24,201 bases of DNA, taken from positions 1 through 24,201 of the IMG/VR virus record IMGVR_UViG_3300034375_012477, one strand, 5' to 3'. Below, piece by piece: positions 1-7,460 of this stretch. The position numbers and the translations under genes were made by a program. The notes beneath the pieces were generated by a model. It saw nothing but the letters and a program-made list of their open reading frames with translations. It was not told the origin of the DNA and did not search any database. The stretch is from a virus. Position 1 is the first letter of the stretch. Each line of letters starts with the position of its first letter.

Positions 1-1
1 C

Positions 2-220
2 ATGTACAATCGAGGTTTAGTGGCATGCGAGAGTGGATTGGAACGGAAACAACTGAATTTAGAGGGAGCACGTCTGGGAACGACGGGCTATATTCCTTCA
101 ATGGAGGAAGGGATGGAAATGGGAGCATCACCGAGGTCCAAGACGCTGGTAATGGAGCTGGAGGAGCCGGACGAGAAGGAGATGATGCTGTCGGCCAAAA
201 GACGTGGTTTGATGCGGTAG
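2..220 (+). CDS. Small acidic protein, probably the C-terminal part of a gene cut by the window edge
   Basis: The frame is open from the first bases of the window to a TAG at 218-220. The visible 72 residues become strongly charged toward the end (many Glu, Lys and Met, with a basic last segment SAKRRGLMR). The amino-acid mix is protein-like, whereas the overlapping +1-shifted frame over the same bases is Gly/Asp-rich and looks like a shadow until about position 229. An ATG lies at position 2, but the true start may be upstream of the window. The next plus-strand gene begins 8 nt after the stop, so the two are probably co-transcribed. I do not recognise a family. Confidence 0.45.
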   Translation: MYNRGLVACESGLERKQLNLEGARLGTTGYIPSMEEGMEMGASPRSKTLVMELEEPDEKEMMLSAKRRGLMR

Positions 221-228
221 ATGAAAGT

Positions 229-495
229 ATGGAATGCAAGGATGGTGTGTGTCCTGTCCCCTGGTTAAAAAAACCTACTGACACCGATTACGTAAACCAT
301 CCTCCTCATTACACAGAAGGCGGGCTTGAATGCATTGAAGCAATTGAAGCCCAGCTTACACCAGAGGAATATCGTGGTTATCTAAAAGGTAATATTGCCA
401 AGTATGTTTGGCGTGAGAAACATAAAGGTGGCACTGAATCACTTAGGAAAGCGTCCTGGTATTTAGAACGCCTTATTGGATTCGATAAGGACTAG
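229..495 (+). CDS. DUF3310 (phage nucleotide kinase-like) protein
   Basis: An 88-residue protein with the hallmark of the DUF3310 family: a VNHPPHY motif near residue 24, then GGLECIEAIEA, then a Gly-Asn-Ile-Ala-Lys-Tyr-Val-Trp-Arg helix and a closing pair of helices that ends in WYLERLI. The family is common in tailed phages, including cyanophages, and is sometimes annotated as a nucleotide kinase; its biochemical role is not established. I chose the ATG at 229 because the conserved domain starts shortly after it. The same frame stays open back to an ATG at 25, but that extension is low-complexity Gly/Asp sequence overlapping another plausible gene. The TAG stop shares the tetranucleotide CTAG with the stop of the converging nblA-like gene. 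Confidence 0.85.
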   Translation: MECKDGVCPVPWLKKPTDTDYVNHPPHYTEGGLECIEAIEAQLTPEEYRGYLKGNIAKYVWREKHKGGTESLRKASWYLERLIGFDKD

Positions 496-788
496 AAAGG
501 TTGTAGATCATCATCTTCGTCGTCGTCTTGCAAACAAGCGGCGGCGAGTTCTGCTAATTCAATATCAGTTGGATGATCCCAATCAATTTCAATTTCTTCT
601 TCTGCCATGATGTTTTTAATGGCGTGCCATTCCATCATTCGTTGATGGTACAGATTAAGAAGTGCACACCGTAACTCTTCCCACGTCATTTCCTGGGACT
701 CCACCTCAGCTTTGCGCATTGCAAATTGAAGTTCCAGGGGCAGTGCGAACTCCCGTGGTTCTACTGAATGCTCCATTCCGGTCTTCAT
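492..788 (-). CDS. nblA: NblA-like phycobilisome degradation protein
   Basis: Residues 15-61 of this 98-residue protein align without gaps to cyanobacterial NblA as I remember it: the LPLELQF opening (NblA: LSxEQQF), a basic/Glu helix, the M(T/S)WEEL turn, then LLNLYHQRMM and an IKNIM end. In cyanobacteria NblA is a small helical adaptor that brings Clp protease to phycobilisomes during nutrient stress. In a phage it would let the virus recycle antenna protein or change light harvesting. Unlike the usual roughly 60-residue NblA, this one has a 14-residue leader and a C-terminal tail of about 37 residues that is very acidic (a run of Asp/Glu near residues 88-94). It lies 18 nt downstream of the GH24 endolysin and is the last gene of the minus-strand series. 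An ATG at 776 is an alternative start; neither has a strong ribosome-binding site. The assignment is by remembered motif, not by a search. Confidence 0.8.
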   Translation of the reverse strand: MKTGMEHSVEPREFALPLELQFAMRKAEVESQEMTWEELRCALLNLYHQRMMEWHAIKNIMAEEEIEIDWDHPTDIELAELAAACLQDDDEDDDLQPF

Positions 789-806
789 GCTTTTGATGAA
801 ATTATT

Positions 807-1472
807 CTAATCGTAGCTGTTAAAGATAGAATCCAGGGCGGAATCACAAAAGTCAAGCCACGGATCCTCATCAATGCAAAAATCGTTGGCAAATTCAGAA
901 AGTAAATAAGGATTTAACTTTTCTTCAAGATTGCGTATTGCTCTGACCTGATGCGGAGATGCGCAGTAATTACGGAATGCTTTCAATAAGATTTCCGTTG
1001 ATGACCAGGGGTTTGCTTCAACTTCTTGTAGGAACAAGTTGATCTCTTCCCTTCTGCGATCCAGAAGTCCACCAATTACTTTGTGGTATTCATCAAAGAT
1101 CCATTTGCCTATTTCCTCTGTAGCACCAGAGAAATCTTCTGCTTCAATGCAATCAATCACACTGCTGTACAGAAAAGCGTCCCAGCCTACGGAATGGACA
1201 AATGATACTAGGGCCTGATGCATGGATCCATCAAGACCAAGGTTGAGTTTTAATAGTTGATTTTCAATAACTGATAATTCATGGAAAAGATATTCCAGTG
1301 CTTTTTCTTTTGTACAGCACTGGCCTTTTTTGACGGGAGAACCATCGGGATAGAACTGTGTCCCATACCCGATGGTATAAGGTTCACCACCTGTATGGGG
1401 ATCAGGGTATGCCTTTTCGTTAAACCCTTCGTATTTACGAATTAGATTAACGGCATGCGAAAGATCCGCCAT
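807..1472 (-). CDS. GH24 (T4-type) lysozyme, endolysin
   Basis: A muramidase that would cut the glycan backbone of host peptidoglycan at lysis. With the ATG at 1472 as start (221 residues) the GH24 catalytic pattern is visible: Glu15 in KYEGF, Asp24 in YPDP and Thr33 in YTIGYGT. This matches the E-8aa-D-5aa-T pattern of T4 lysozyme with a short insertion before the Thr. The tail RRREEINLFLQ is also typical of phage lysozymes. No signal sequence is seen, so it probably needs a holin. About 70 residues after the catalytic domain are unassigned. A TTG at 1496 in the same frame is a weaker start, because it would put a perfect 8-bp inverted repeat (1473-1494) inside the gene; with the ATG, that repeat ends exactly at the start codon. 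nblA follows 18 nt downstream. Confidence 0.9.
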   Translation of the reverse strand: MADLSHAVNLIRKYEGFNEKAYPDPHTGGEPYTIGYGTQFYPDGSPVKKGQCCTKEKALEYLFHELSVIENQLLKLNLGLDGSMHQALVSFVHSVGWDAFLYSSVIDCIEAEDFSGATEEIGKWIFDEYHKVIGGLLDRRREEINLFLQEVEANPWSSTEILLKAFRNYCASPHQVRAIRNLEEKLNPYLLSEFANDFCIDEDPWLDFCDSALDSIFNSYD

Positions 1473-1494
1473 GGAAGTAACTACTATTACTTCC
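1473..1494 (-). promoter_or_regulatory. Perfect hairpin flush with the endolysin start codon
   Basis: On the minus strand GGAAGTAA and TTACTTCC form an 8-bp perfect stem around the loop TAGTAG, and the ATG at 1472-1470 follows with no gap. The only purine-rich stretch near the start is inside the 5' arm, so folding would hide it. This could gate endolysin translation or mark an RNA-processing site; the function is inferred. Confidence 0.6.
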
Positions 1495-1507
1495 AATCAT
1501 ACACAAT

Positions 1508-1630
1508 TTATTTACCTTGCCCTCGACGCAACTTACGTCCATGACTTGCCTTGGAATGCTGGCCGTTACCTTGCTTAGTTTTCTTGGGCTTGGAAACAAT
1601 CAACAGGGCATTGGACTTGGGCTTAGCCAT
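1508..1630 (-). CDS. 40-residue, very basic small protein
   Basis: ATG at 1630-1628, TAA at 1510-1508. The product starts MAKPKSNALLIVSKPKK and ends GRKLRRGQGK, with about 30% Lys/Arg and no acidic residue. It may bind nucleic acid, as many small basic phage proteins do, but I recognise no family. It lies between the HNH gene (stop at 1712) and the endolysin, in the same orientation. A GGAG lies about 16 nt before the ATG, farther than usual. It is supported mainly by its position in an otherwise unexplained gap, the consistent direction and the coherent composition. Confidence 0.55.
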   Translation of the reverse strand: MAKPKSNALLIVSKPKKTKQGNGQHSKASHGRKLRRGQGK

Positions 1631-1711
1631 CGTGTCAAATGAGTAGCTCCTAAAGCTTAGCGCAAAAAGTACCAGGGGCAAGACTACTTAATCTCATCAC
1701 CACTTCACCTT

Positions 1712-2182
1712 TTACTTTTGAACTGTACCTTTCTTTCTTCTATTATTGCATTGCTCTTTATGCGTAGCCCATCTAACGTTTCCTGGCTCGTAATGCCCTA
1801 AGTTGTCAATACGGTCAAGCGACATACCTTCTGGCCTAATTCCAATTTCAGCGATCAACGCTTCTAAAGATTGAAACCGAAATTCAATATTAGTGTAATA
1901 ACCGCCGTGACCTGTTTTACAGCGACGTTTTGCTCTGTAATAGCTATTGCGTGTCCTTAGTAAACCCGCATCATTTTTTACTCCTGTTCCTTTTCGAACG
2001 CTTTTTCTCCCTTTGTATTTACAGGATCGGCAAGTCCATGTCCCACCTTTCCTGTTGTATTGGTCAATTCGAATAGACGAGTTTTTTCCGCAATCCGTAC
2101 AGGCTACGTCAACATAATTCCACCGTGACTCAGGCATGTGGCAAGTAACTCTGAAGAAAGTATACCACTTATGATGATCCAC
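1712..2182 (-). CDS. HNH endonuclease with N-terminal zinc ribbon, probably a homing enzyme
   Basis: A 156-residue protein if it starts at the GTG at 2182, or 141 residues from the ATG at 2137. Residues 28-54 carry two CxxC pairs (C28/C31 and C51/C54), a zinc-ribbon-like knuckle. The C-terminal block is typical of phage HNH homing endonucleases: SLDRID (residues 121-126), then [10 protein letters not shown] (131-140), then KEQCNNRR. Such enzymes cut alleles that lack the endonuclease gene and so spread it. Its 5' end overlaps the 3' end of the upstream conserved gene by 79 nt (GTG start) or 34 nt (ATG start), so the HNH gene appears to have joined onto that gene's end. Neither start has a clear ribosome-binding site. 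Confidence 0.8.
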   Translation of the reverse strand: MDHHKWYTFFRVTCHMPESRWNYVDVACTDCGKNSSIRIDQYNRKGGTWTCRSCKYKGRKSVRKGTGVKNDAGLLRTRNSYYRAKRRCKTGHGGYYTNIEFRFQSLEALIAEIGIRPEGMSLDRIDNLGHYEPGNVRWATHKEQCNNRRKKGTVQK

Positions 2183-2475
2183 TTCACTTTATGCGACCAG
2201 TAACGTGCTGACATTTTATCAGGATTAGGATCCTGGGCATTATGCCTAGCGTAATACGACTTCTTTCTTGCTTTATCTTTTTCACTCTTTGGATTTTTAC
2301 CAGCACCTTCTACGCCTTGTTGACCAAAGCGTACAATCTTTTCCTTACCTCCTTCACACGCTTTAACCACATGACTCTTGGTTGCATGTCCAGGGGTACG
2401 TTTTGGTTTATTACAAGGCATTGAATCCTTGGCTAATTTTGCAGCTTTAGCTGCTTTCTTCCTTTTATCTGACAT
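2104..2475 (-). CDS. Conserved small basic phage protein (SARYW-type C-terminus), function unknown
   Basis: A 123-residue basic protein. The part from residue 19 ([16 protein letters not shown]), through the KIVRFGQQG motif and the [10 protein letters not shown] segment to [12 protein letters not shown], resembles a small protein I remember from many phage genomes, in which the product ends at or near the final KW. Here the frame runs on for 24 residues that are hydrophobic and unlike the rest (starting [15 protein letters not shown]), coded by DNA shared with the start of the HNH gene. The extension therefore looks like a by-product of the HNH insertion. The first 18 residues are Lys/Ala-rich. 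The gene begins 5 nt after the end of the 742-residue gene. The role is unknown; family recognition is from memory. Confidence 0.75.
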   Translation of the reverse strand: MSDKRKKAAKAAKLAKDSMPCNKPKRTPGHATKSHVVKACEGGKEKIVRFGQQGVEGAGKNPKSEKDKARKKSYYARHNAQDPNPDKMSARYWSHKVKWIIISGILSSELLATCLSHGGIMLT

Positions 2476-2480
2476 AAGTA

Positions 2481-4709
2481 TTAACCGAATAGCGAACCAA
2501 ATCCACCGCCTCTACTCATATTAAAATAGGAAGGTGCATTTTCATCTTCCTCATCACCAAACATATCAAAGTATTTTAATCTAAGTTGACTGGGTGTTTT
2601 ACCAAGTTTTGGTACATCTGTATCTGAACCAAGTGCTCGATCAATCGATGACATTGCAGCAAAAGGATCAGAGAAATCAGGTAATTCAAATCCTAATAAA
2701 CCAGTTAATCCTTTGGAAGAAGTAGCCTGCCCAACGTCAATTGCACTCAAACTTTTATCTTCTTCCGTTGCATCAGGAAGAAATTCTTTATAAAAATCTG
2801 CTTCACTGCCGCCAAATCCTGCGTTCTTAAATACTTTATACAATGCACTGCCACCAGCTGGAGCAGCTACTTGTTCATCGGTATCTCTTTGAATGTAACC
2901 ATAACCAAGTTGTTCTTGCGTTGGCTTAATCTTTTGTTCGTTTAGCTGTCTAATGTCTTCTCGAATCTGTAAAGCAGGATCTGTACGTAAGATCTGAGCC
3001 AAGGCATCTTTTACTTCTCCAGCTGGATCTGTCTTTTCATTAACACCAAGTCCTCGCAAGCGATCTTGTAACTCAGCAGGTAAAGCTGCAATATTTAACT
3101 TATCTACTAAATCAGCTGCCTTAGCTTCTGCTGATACAAAATCAGCAAATACAGGACTTGGCAAAGAAGCTTTTTGCGCCTCCAACGCGGTCGCAAGGTC
3201 ACCTTGAATGTATTGTGCAAGATCTTGCCTGGTGTAAGTATCAGGGGCAGGATCATATCCTTTGCCTTTACCAATAACTTCGTAATGAAGGCGAGCAAAA
3301 TCAGCTTTGTTTTCTAGATCTAAACCATATTCATAAGCTAGTTGACTCCAGGATTTACCATCAATAACAGCAGCATCACTGTTGCGTGCGTTCCAGGCTG
3401 CATCAACAGCTATTTTTTGTTCAGCGTAGGTTGCTTGTTTTGCAGTTACATCAGTGCCTGTAATTGTTTCAGGATTAAAGTAAAAATTAGCATCAAAGCC
3501 ACGTGTAACCTGGTTTGAACCAAGGCTATCAATATATGTATTTGCTTGTTTATTAGCGTAATCTTTTAATGCGCTAGATGCAAGCTGTGTCTGCAGAGCG
3601 TTCTGCTCATCTTTTGTAACGTCAATATAACTAACAAATTCAGAGATAGATTTAGAAGTATCAAAACGCGGTTTTAAATAATCATTGATGAAACCATTAA
3701 CAAATTCTTGTTCTAGTTTGTATTTAATATTTGCATCTTCTGGGTTGGTGATCTCGCTCATATTGCGATATCTTTCTGTTAATGTTTTGTCAAACCAATC
3801 TTGCCAGTTGTAAGCAACAGAAGATCCAATACCAAGGCTTCTGTCCAACGTCGCAGATAATCCTTTTTCAACATCAGAACCAGCATTGAACCCAAGAAAA
3901 CCACCAAATCCTGAATCGCCTAATATTGAATTTTTAATATCTTGTTTTAAAGAATTAACAGATGGCATTCCCATTCCCTGGAAAATATTAGCCATTTGCT
4001 CTTTCTTTAATGCCTTGCTGTACTCATTAAGAGTTTGTTTCAATACGTCTGCTGATAAGGCACCAAATGCTTGTTCCCCTTGTTTATCAACAAGGCTTTG
4101 GGTGGCAAGCGCTGCAAGTGAATCCGGTCTTGCTTCGCTTGTACCAGTTATTGTTTCCCTTAAGATCTGACGCTCTCTATCGGTAGGTGCTCTACCAACT
4201 TCTGTATACACTTCAAGATCTCTTGGTTTACCTAACCTGCCACTTGGTGCGCCAACCAGGGTGTAATTTGCATGCAAAAAAGAATCTAAATCAGCGTACT
4301 TCTTTGTAATATCAACGTCAGCAATCTTTTGCCCGCCAAAAGAAACAGAGGTGGATGCGTTATTCCAGCTAGCAACTTCATCTGGTACTTGCTTTGAATA
4401 AAACTTGGCATCAAAGGTAGATAGATCAGCGCCTTGTTTAGTCGGATCCCACTGGGAAATGCCTGAAGCAGTAGCGTAAAAATTTTCTAGTTCCTGTACT
4501 GTTTGCTGATCAATGTAATCATTTGGATTTGTATAATTACCCTGGAGCGATTGATCCAGGGATTCCATCAACTGCTTGTAGTTTGTATCTCCAGCTTGTA
4601 TTCCATTAAAACGCTGCGCAATCTGACCAGCAACAGCCTTCTCATCTTCTGTTGCGTCAGCTGGTAATACAGGAGTAAGTACACCAGCCTTTACGTTAAA
4701 CCGGATCAT
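2481..4709 (-). CDS. Large 742-residue protein, probably a virion component, unknown function
   Basis: One of the longest genes in the window. It starts with an ATG whose bases overlap the TGA of the upstream HNH gene (ATGA), so it is translated from the same message. The protein is hydrophilic, rich in Asp, Gln, Ala and Tyr, mostly helical in character, without signal peptide, membrane segment or recognisable catalytic motif. Its Gly/Phe-rich ends and Asp/Glu-rich C-terminal segment (FGDEEDEN, then SRGGGFGSLFG) are of the kind seen in internal or tail virion proteins. Its base composition is clearly more AT-rich than the capsid genes. The virion role is inferred from size, composition and position near the lysis genes only. 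Confidence 0.7.
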   Translation of the reverse strand: MIRFNVKAGVLTPVLPADATEDEKAVAGQIAQRFNGIQAGDTNYKQLMESLDQSLQGNYTNPNDYIDQQTVQELENFYATASGISQWDPTKQGADLSTFDAKFYSKQVPDEVASWNNASTSVSFGGQKIADVDITKKYADLDSFLHANYTLVGAPSGRLGKPRDLEVYTEVGRAPTDRERQILRETITGTSEARPDSLAALATQSLVDKQGEQAFGALSADVLKQTLNEYSKALKKEQMANIFQGMGMPSVNSLKQDIKNSILGDSGFGGFLGFNAGSDVEKGLSATLDRSLGIGSSVAYNWQDWFDKTLTERYRNMSEITNPEDANIKYKLEQEFVNGFINDYLKPRFDTSKSISEFVSYIDVTKDEQNALQTQLASSALKDYANKQANTYIDSLGSNQVTRGFDANFYFNPETITGTDVTAKQATYAEQKIAVDAAWNARNSDAAVIDGKSWSQLAYEYGLDLENKADFARLHYEVIGKGKGYDPAPDTYTRQDLAQYIQGDLATALEAQKASLPSPVFADFVSAEAKAADLVDKLNIAALPAELQDRLRGLGVNEKTDPAGEVKDALAQILRTDPALQIREDIRQLNEQKIKPTQEQLGYGYIQRDTDEQVAAPAGGSALYKVFKNAGFGGSEADFYKEFLPDATEEDKSLSAIDVGQATSSKGLTGLLGFELPDFSDPFAAMSSIDRALGSDTDVPKLGKTPSQLRLKYFDMFGDEEDENAPSYFNMSRGGGFGSLFG

Positions 4710-5062
4710 GATGCTTTTCTATATGCGTTAAAATCGACGAGGCTAAACTCATCTGGTTTCATCCAGGTTTTTATTCTATTCAACTTTTCTTCACTAAAGA
4801 AATCTTGTTGTTTGTACCAGGTTTCCATGTCGGCTGATGCCTTGTTAGCATTGCATCGGCAACAAGCAGGAACAAGGTTGTTCCGGTTAGAACAACCAGA
4901 TTTAAAGCGAGGAATAATATGATCAAGGCTTGTAGCAACTCCTTCACAATACCCACACTTATTATCCCAAGCTTGGTATATACTTTGTCGGAAACGTTTT
5001 TTGGCAAGTTTAGGTGTTAATTCAACTAGCAGGGCAAGCGGCTCATGCTGGTTGCAAAACAT
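4706..5062 (-). CDS. HNH endonuclease (McrA-like type)
   Basis: A 118-residue protein with a complete HNH core: a CxxC knuckle at 36-39 (CGYC), the SLDHIIPRFKSG segment with Asp47-His48, NNL at 61-63 and a second Cys pair at 68/70 followed by NANK. This ββα-metal fold cuts DNA; free-standing copies in phages are often homing enzymes, but some act with the packaging terminase. Here it is far from the terminase and lies at the boundary between the large unknown protein and the recombinase/HTH cluster, so a selfish or nicking role seems more likely. Its stop overlaps the ATG of the next gene by 4 nt. An AAGAAAAG upstream of the start is a weak ribosome-binding site. Confidence 0.85.
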   Translation of the reverse strand: MFCNQHEPLALLVELTPKLAKKRFRQSIYQAWDNKCGYCEGVATSLDHIIPRFKSGCSNRNNLVPACCRCNANKASADMETWYKQQDFFSEEKLNRIKTWMKPDEFSLVDFNAYRKAS

Positions 5063-5204
5063 ACTTTTCTTGCTGTTAATTTATTTTAGTTTGCCCACAT
5101 ATGTAAGGTAACAAGATAAACAGATAAAGCTTTGCTTAAATTGCTTGACACACTGCTGTGCCAGGTTAATTTGTGCCTGTACTCAAAGCCTCATTACCGC
5201 ATCA

Positions 5205-5423
5205 ATGGCTAAGCATCCGGGCTGGGTTTCAGGTCAACAAGCCGAAAAACTTTTGGGCATCGACCGCAAAACGCTCCATCGCTATCGTGACAACGGCACG
5301 CTAAAGCTTGGTCCTCATTATGCAGCGTTCTCTGAAACCCGTTCCAGGGACAGCTTTCGTTGGAATGTAACAGCAGTCAGGAAACACCTGCAAAAGCAGG
5401 GTATGATGCCGCTGGCCGCTTAA
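5205..5423 (+). CDS. Small HTH protein, excisionase- or MerR-like
   Basis: One of only two plus-strand genes inside the minus-strand series. The 72-residue product starts MAKHPGWVSGQQAEKLLGIDRKTL and has the pattern of a winged-helix HTH of the excisionase/MerR kind: SGQQAEKLLGI, then DRKTLHRYRDNGTL, a spacer with GPHYAAF, a RDSFRWN strand and a final helix AVRKHLQKQ. Such proteins bind DNA to direct excision or to regulate. I chose the ATG at 5205 because the domain begins right after it; the frame is open upstream from a TTG at 5145, which adds Cys-rich sequence unlike the domain. A TTGACA at 5145-5150 could be a -35 box, but no good -10 follows. Its 3' end overlaps the converging recombinase-like gene by 47 nt. 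Confidence 0.7.
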   Translation: MAKHPGWVSGQQAEKLLGIDRKTLHRYRDNGTLKLGPHYAAFSETRSRDSFRWNVTAVRKHLQKQGMMPLAA

Positions 5424-5799
5424 CTTGCCTATAGTGCTTCTTACGGAGATTGTGAGCAAGAAGCAAGTCAGTAATGTTTAATTCAACATTCTGAAAAGCC
5501 ATTGCTTCATAAAGGGACAAACAAAGGGAACCAAGGCAGCTCTGTAGGTCACAGGGCTGTTTTTCTTTTAGGGAAAAAAGAAAAGCCCACTGAGGATGGA
5601 CTGGTTTAATCGATCGTTTTTTGGATGGTAATGATATTGAGTAATCTTGATTCCATGTAAGATTTTTCAGTTGTTCAGGCTTAAGGCCATAGGCAGCAAC
5701 CATGCCATAGAGCCAAGCAACATCTTTTGTTTTTTTCGTGGATGCTAAACGGAAGTACTCATCTACAATCCGCTGATCCAGGGGCGGTTGATAGGTCAT
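5377..5799 (-). CDS. Truncated tyrosine recombinase-like (integrase remnant) protein
   Basis: A 140-residue protein (ATG at 5799; a TTG at 5805 is possible). Its middle resembles the catalytic domain of the integrases I remember from cyanobacteria and their phages: DQRIVDEYF, then WLYGMVAAYGLKPEQLKNL, where active enzymes carry Arg in place of Lys (YGLRPxE), then a SKKRSIKPVHPQWAFLF strand. Near the end AHNLRKKHY resembles the HxLR box. The protein stops about 20 residues later, so the second His box and the Tyr nucleophile are absent. It is therefore either a dead remnant or a recombinase-derived regulator. Together with the adjacent excisionase-like gene, it suggests a decayed integration module. 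Homology is remote and from memory. Confidence 0.5.
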   Translation of the reverse strand: MTYQPPLDQRIVDEYFRLASTKKTKDVAWLYGMVAAYGLKPEQLKNLTWNQDYSISLPSKKRSIKPVHPQWAFLFSLKEKQPCDLQSCLGSLCLSLYEAMAFQNVELNITDLLLAHNLRKKHYRQVKRPAASYPAFAGVS

Positions 5800-5871
5800 G
5801 TCCAAATGAGCTGAGTAACCGAACCATATCCAATGGTGGGACCAACTCGCAAGGGTTAAATAAAAGCTTAA

Positions 5872-5889
5872 TAAGTCCAGAGGGACTTA
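5872..5889 (-). terminator. Probable intrinsic terminator after the structural block
   Basis: On the minus strand TAAGTCC and GGACTTA form a 7-bp stem with a CTCT loop, followed by TTAAGCTTTTATTT. It lies 20 nt after the stop of the 516-residue structural gene. The T-tract is interrupted, so it may be weak. Confidence 0.5.
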
Positions 5890-5909
5890 ATATAAGTATA
5901 CATTATTAA

Positions 5910-7460
5910 TTAAGGTGAATATTCATTTCCGTTCTTGTCAAACATAACGAAGTTTTCAAGCAAGATACGATCGGTTGCAAAGTTAAACAACCTTTGTATC
6001 ATCGGAAAAATCATTGGCGATTGACAGTTATAAGGAGGAACATCCATTTTTGATAAAGCATTCCTGGTCTGCATGAAATCTTTAATGCTTTCCTGTTCCT
6101 TCTCTGATTTTGAAACTAACTTTTGCTCCCATTCAGCCATGCTTTCAATCCCTACTGGGAAATCGGATGGTTCAGGTGGGAATACATTATCTCTAAATTT
6201 CAATGCATAGATATGTTTGCAGTAACGCAACTCATCCAAGAGTGGGGTCCAGGTGTCGTTAACTGCTGTAACCGTAATTTGTTCAATAGAGTTTGCGTCA
6301 GTTGTTTGCGTGACTGATGCGTAATCTTCAAAAACAGGTAAACCTTCTGGAGTTGATCCACGGATAGAAATATTGCTTGTGCTTCTTACATACGTTGCAC
6401 CAAAATCTGCATATACCCCTGGATTATCTCTTGTTGACCTTCGATCGGTAGGAGCATTATCCGTTACTTCATAGTTCAAACCAAAGTTATCAGGCGATGT
6501 AACTTCCAAGGATCTATTTTGATTTGATTTAGTCATGCTGGAGTTATCAATAATTCCATCACGTTTGGTTATTTCAAAACGCCCTGGTTTCAATGTAGAC
6601 AAACTTGTGCGTGGAAACTGCCGCCTATTTGAATCACCTTTTGAACTTAGATATGCATATTCCCTACGTGTGAAATCTTGGCAGGTGCACGAGTAACGCG
6701 AACCAGAATTAAGAAATCTCCCTGGAGTAAAACCGATTGGAGAAGGTGTTATAAAAGCCCCGTCAGGGCTTACCTGCACGGATCCAGCCTTCTTGAAGGT
6801 AAGGATACCTGTGTCCTGGTTAATGGCCACTACAACGGCTTGTACGTAGCCGTAGCGCGTTTGTGTGGCTGGGTTGATTGTATCTTGATCAATAATTTCA
6901 CCACTAACCGTAAGAATACGGTCTTCAAAGATTTCTGTATTAGCTGGTTTTAATCCATTAGGTTCTCCTGCAACAGGAATGTAAAAAGGAGAAGGTAATG
7001 GATTAGATGCGCTCCAGGTACCCGCTAGCTTTACATACCAGAAGTTTGCATCTTCTGTAACTGATTCAATGAATAAGTTTTGACTACTCACTGGATCAGT
7101 AAGTTGATCGGTACGAATAGAGCCAGCGAATCTCCAAATAGCCCACTGCATCCCAAGCTCTTTATTGCTTGTGGGATAACCAACGAAAGCGCCTGAGATT
7201 GTAGTCGCAGGGTTACCACTGGATATGGTGTTAGGTATTTCGTAACGAAAACGATATGTATAGTCGTTATTATAAAAAGTTGCCGTAGCAAGTTCATATC
7301 CTCTACGCCAGCGAGACCAGGCCGATTCTCTATTTACTGCATAGAGTGAATCAGGTACTGATCCTCTAGAAAATTCTGTCGTAATAGGTTTAACCGGACG
7401 AGGATCGAATTTCTTCGCCCGGTCAAAATTACCAAAAGAGCTTCCACTCTTCTTTGGCAT
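5910..7460 (-). CDS. 516-residue structural protein, probably neck/tail
   Basis: A large, mostly beta-type protein with many short Thr/Ser/Gly/Asn turns and no membrane or signal segment. It has a basic, Gly/Ser-rich N-terminus. A CTCQDF motif with Cys258 and Cys260 could be a metal-binding or redox site; I remember similar CxC-D-(F/Y) motifs in cyanophage virion proteins but cannot name the family. The C-terminal 130 residues are more helical. The start codon overlaps the stop of the upstream gene (TGATG), so the two are translationally coupled and probably belong to the same virion substructure. It closes a transcription block that contains a virion-type lysozyme, and a terminator-like hairpin follows. 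The exact role is unknown. Confidence 0.7.
   Translation of the reverse strand: MPKKSGSSFGNFDRAKKFDPRPVKPITTEFSRGSVPDSLYAVNRESAWSRWRRGYELATATFYNNDYTYRFRYEIPNTISSGNPATTISGAFVGYPTSNKELGMQWAIWRFAGSIRTDQLTDPVSSQNLFIESVTEDANFWYVKLAGTWSASNPLPSPFYIPVAGEPNGLKPANTEIFEDRILTVSGEIIDQDTINPATQTRYGYVQAVVVAINQDTGILTFKKAGSVQVSPDGAFITPSPIGFTPGRFLNSGSRYSCTCQDFTRREYAYLSSKGDSNRRQFPRTSLSTLKPGRFEITKRDGIIDNSSMTKSNQNRSLEVTSPDNFGLNYEVTDNAPTDRRSTRDNPGVYADFGATYVRSTSNISIRGSTPEGLPVFEDYASVTQTTDANSIEQITVTAVNDTWTPLLDELRYCKHIYALKFRDNVFPPEPSDFPVGIESMAEWEQKLVSKSEKEQESIKDFMQTRNALSKMDVPPYNCQSPMIFPMIQRLFNFATDRILLENFVMFDKNGNEYSP

Noticed and set aside
25-228. N-terminal extension of the DUF3310 frame
   Set aside because: Low-complexity Gly/Asp sequence overlapping a more protein-like frame; the family domain begins after the ATG at 229.
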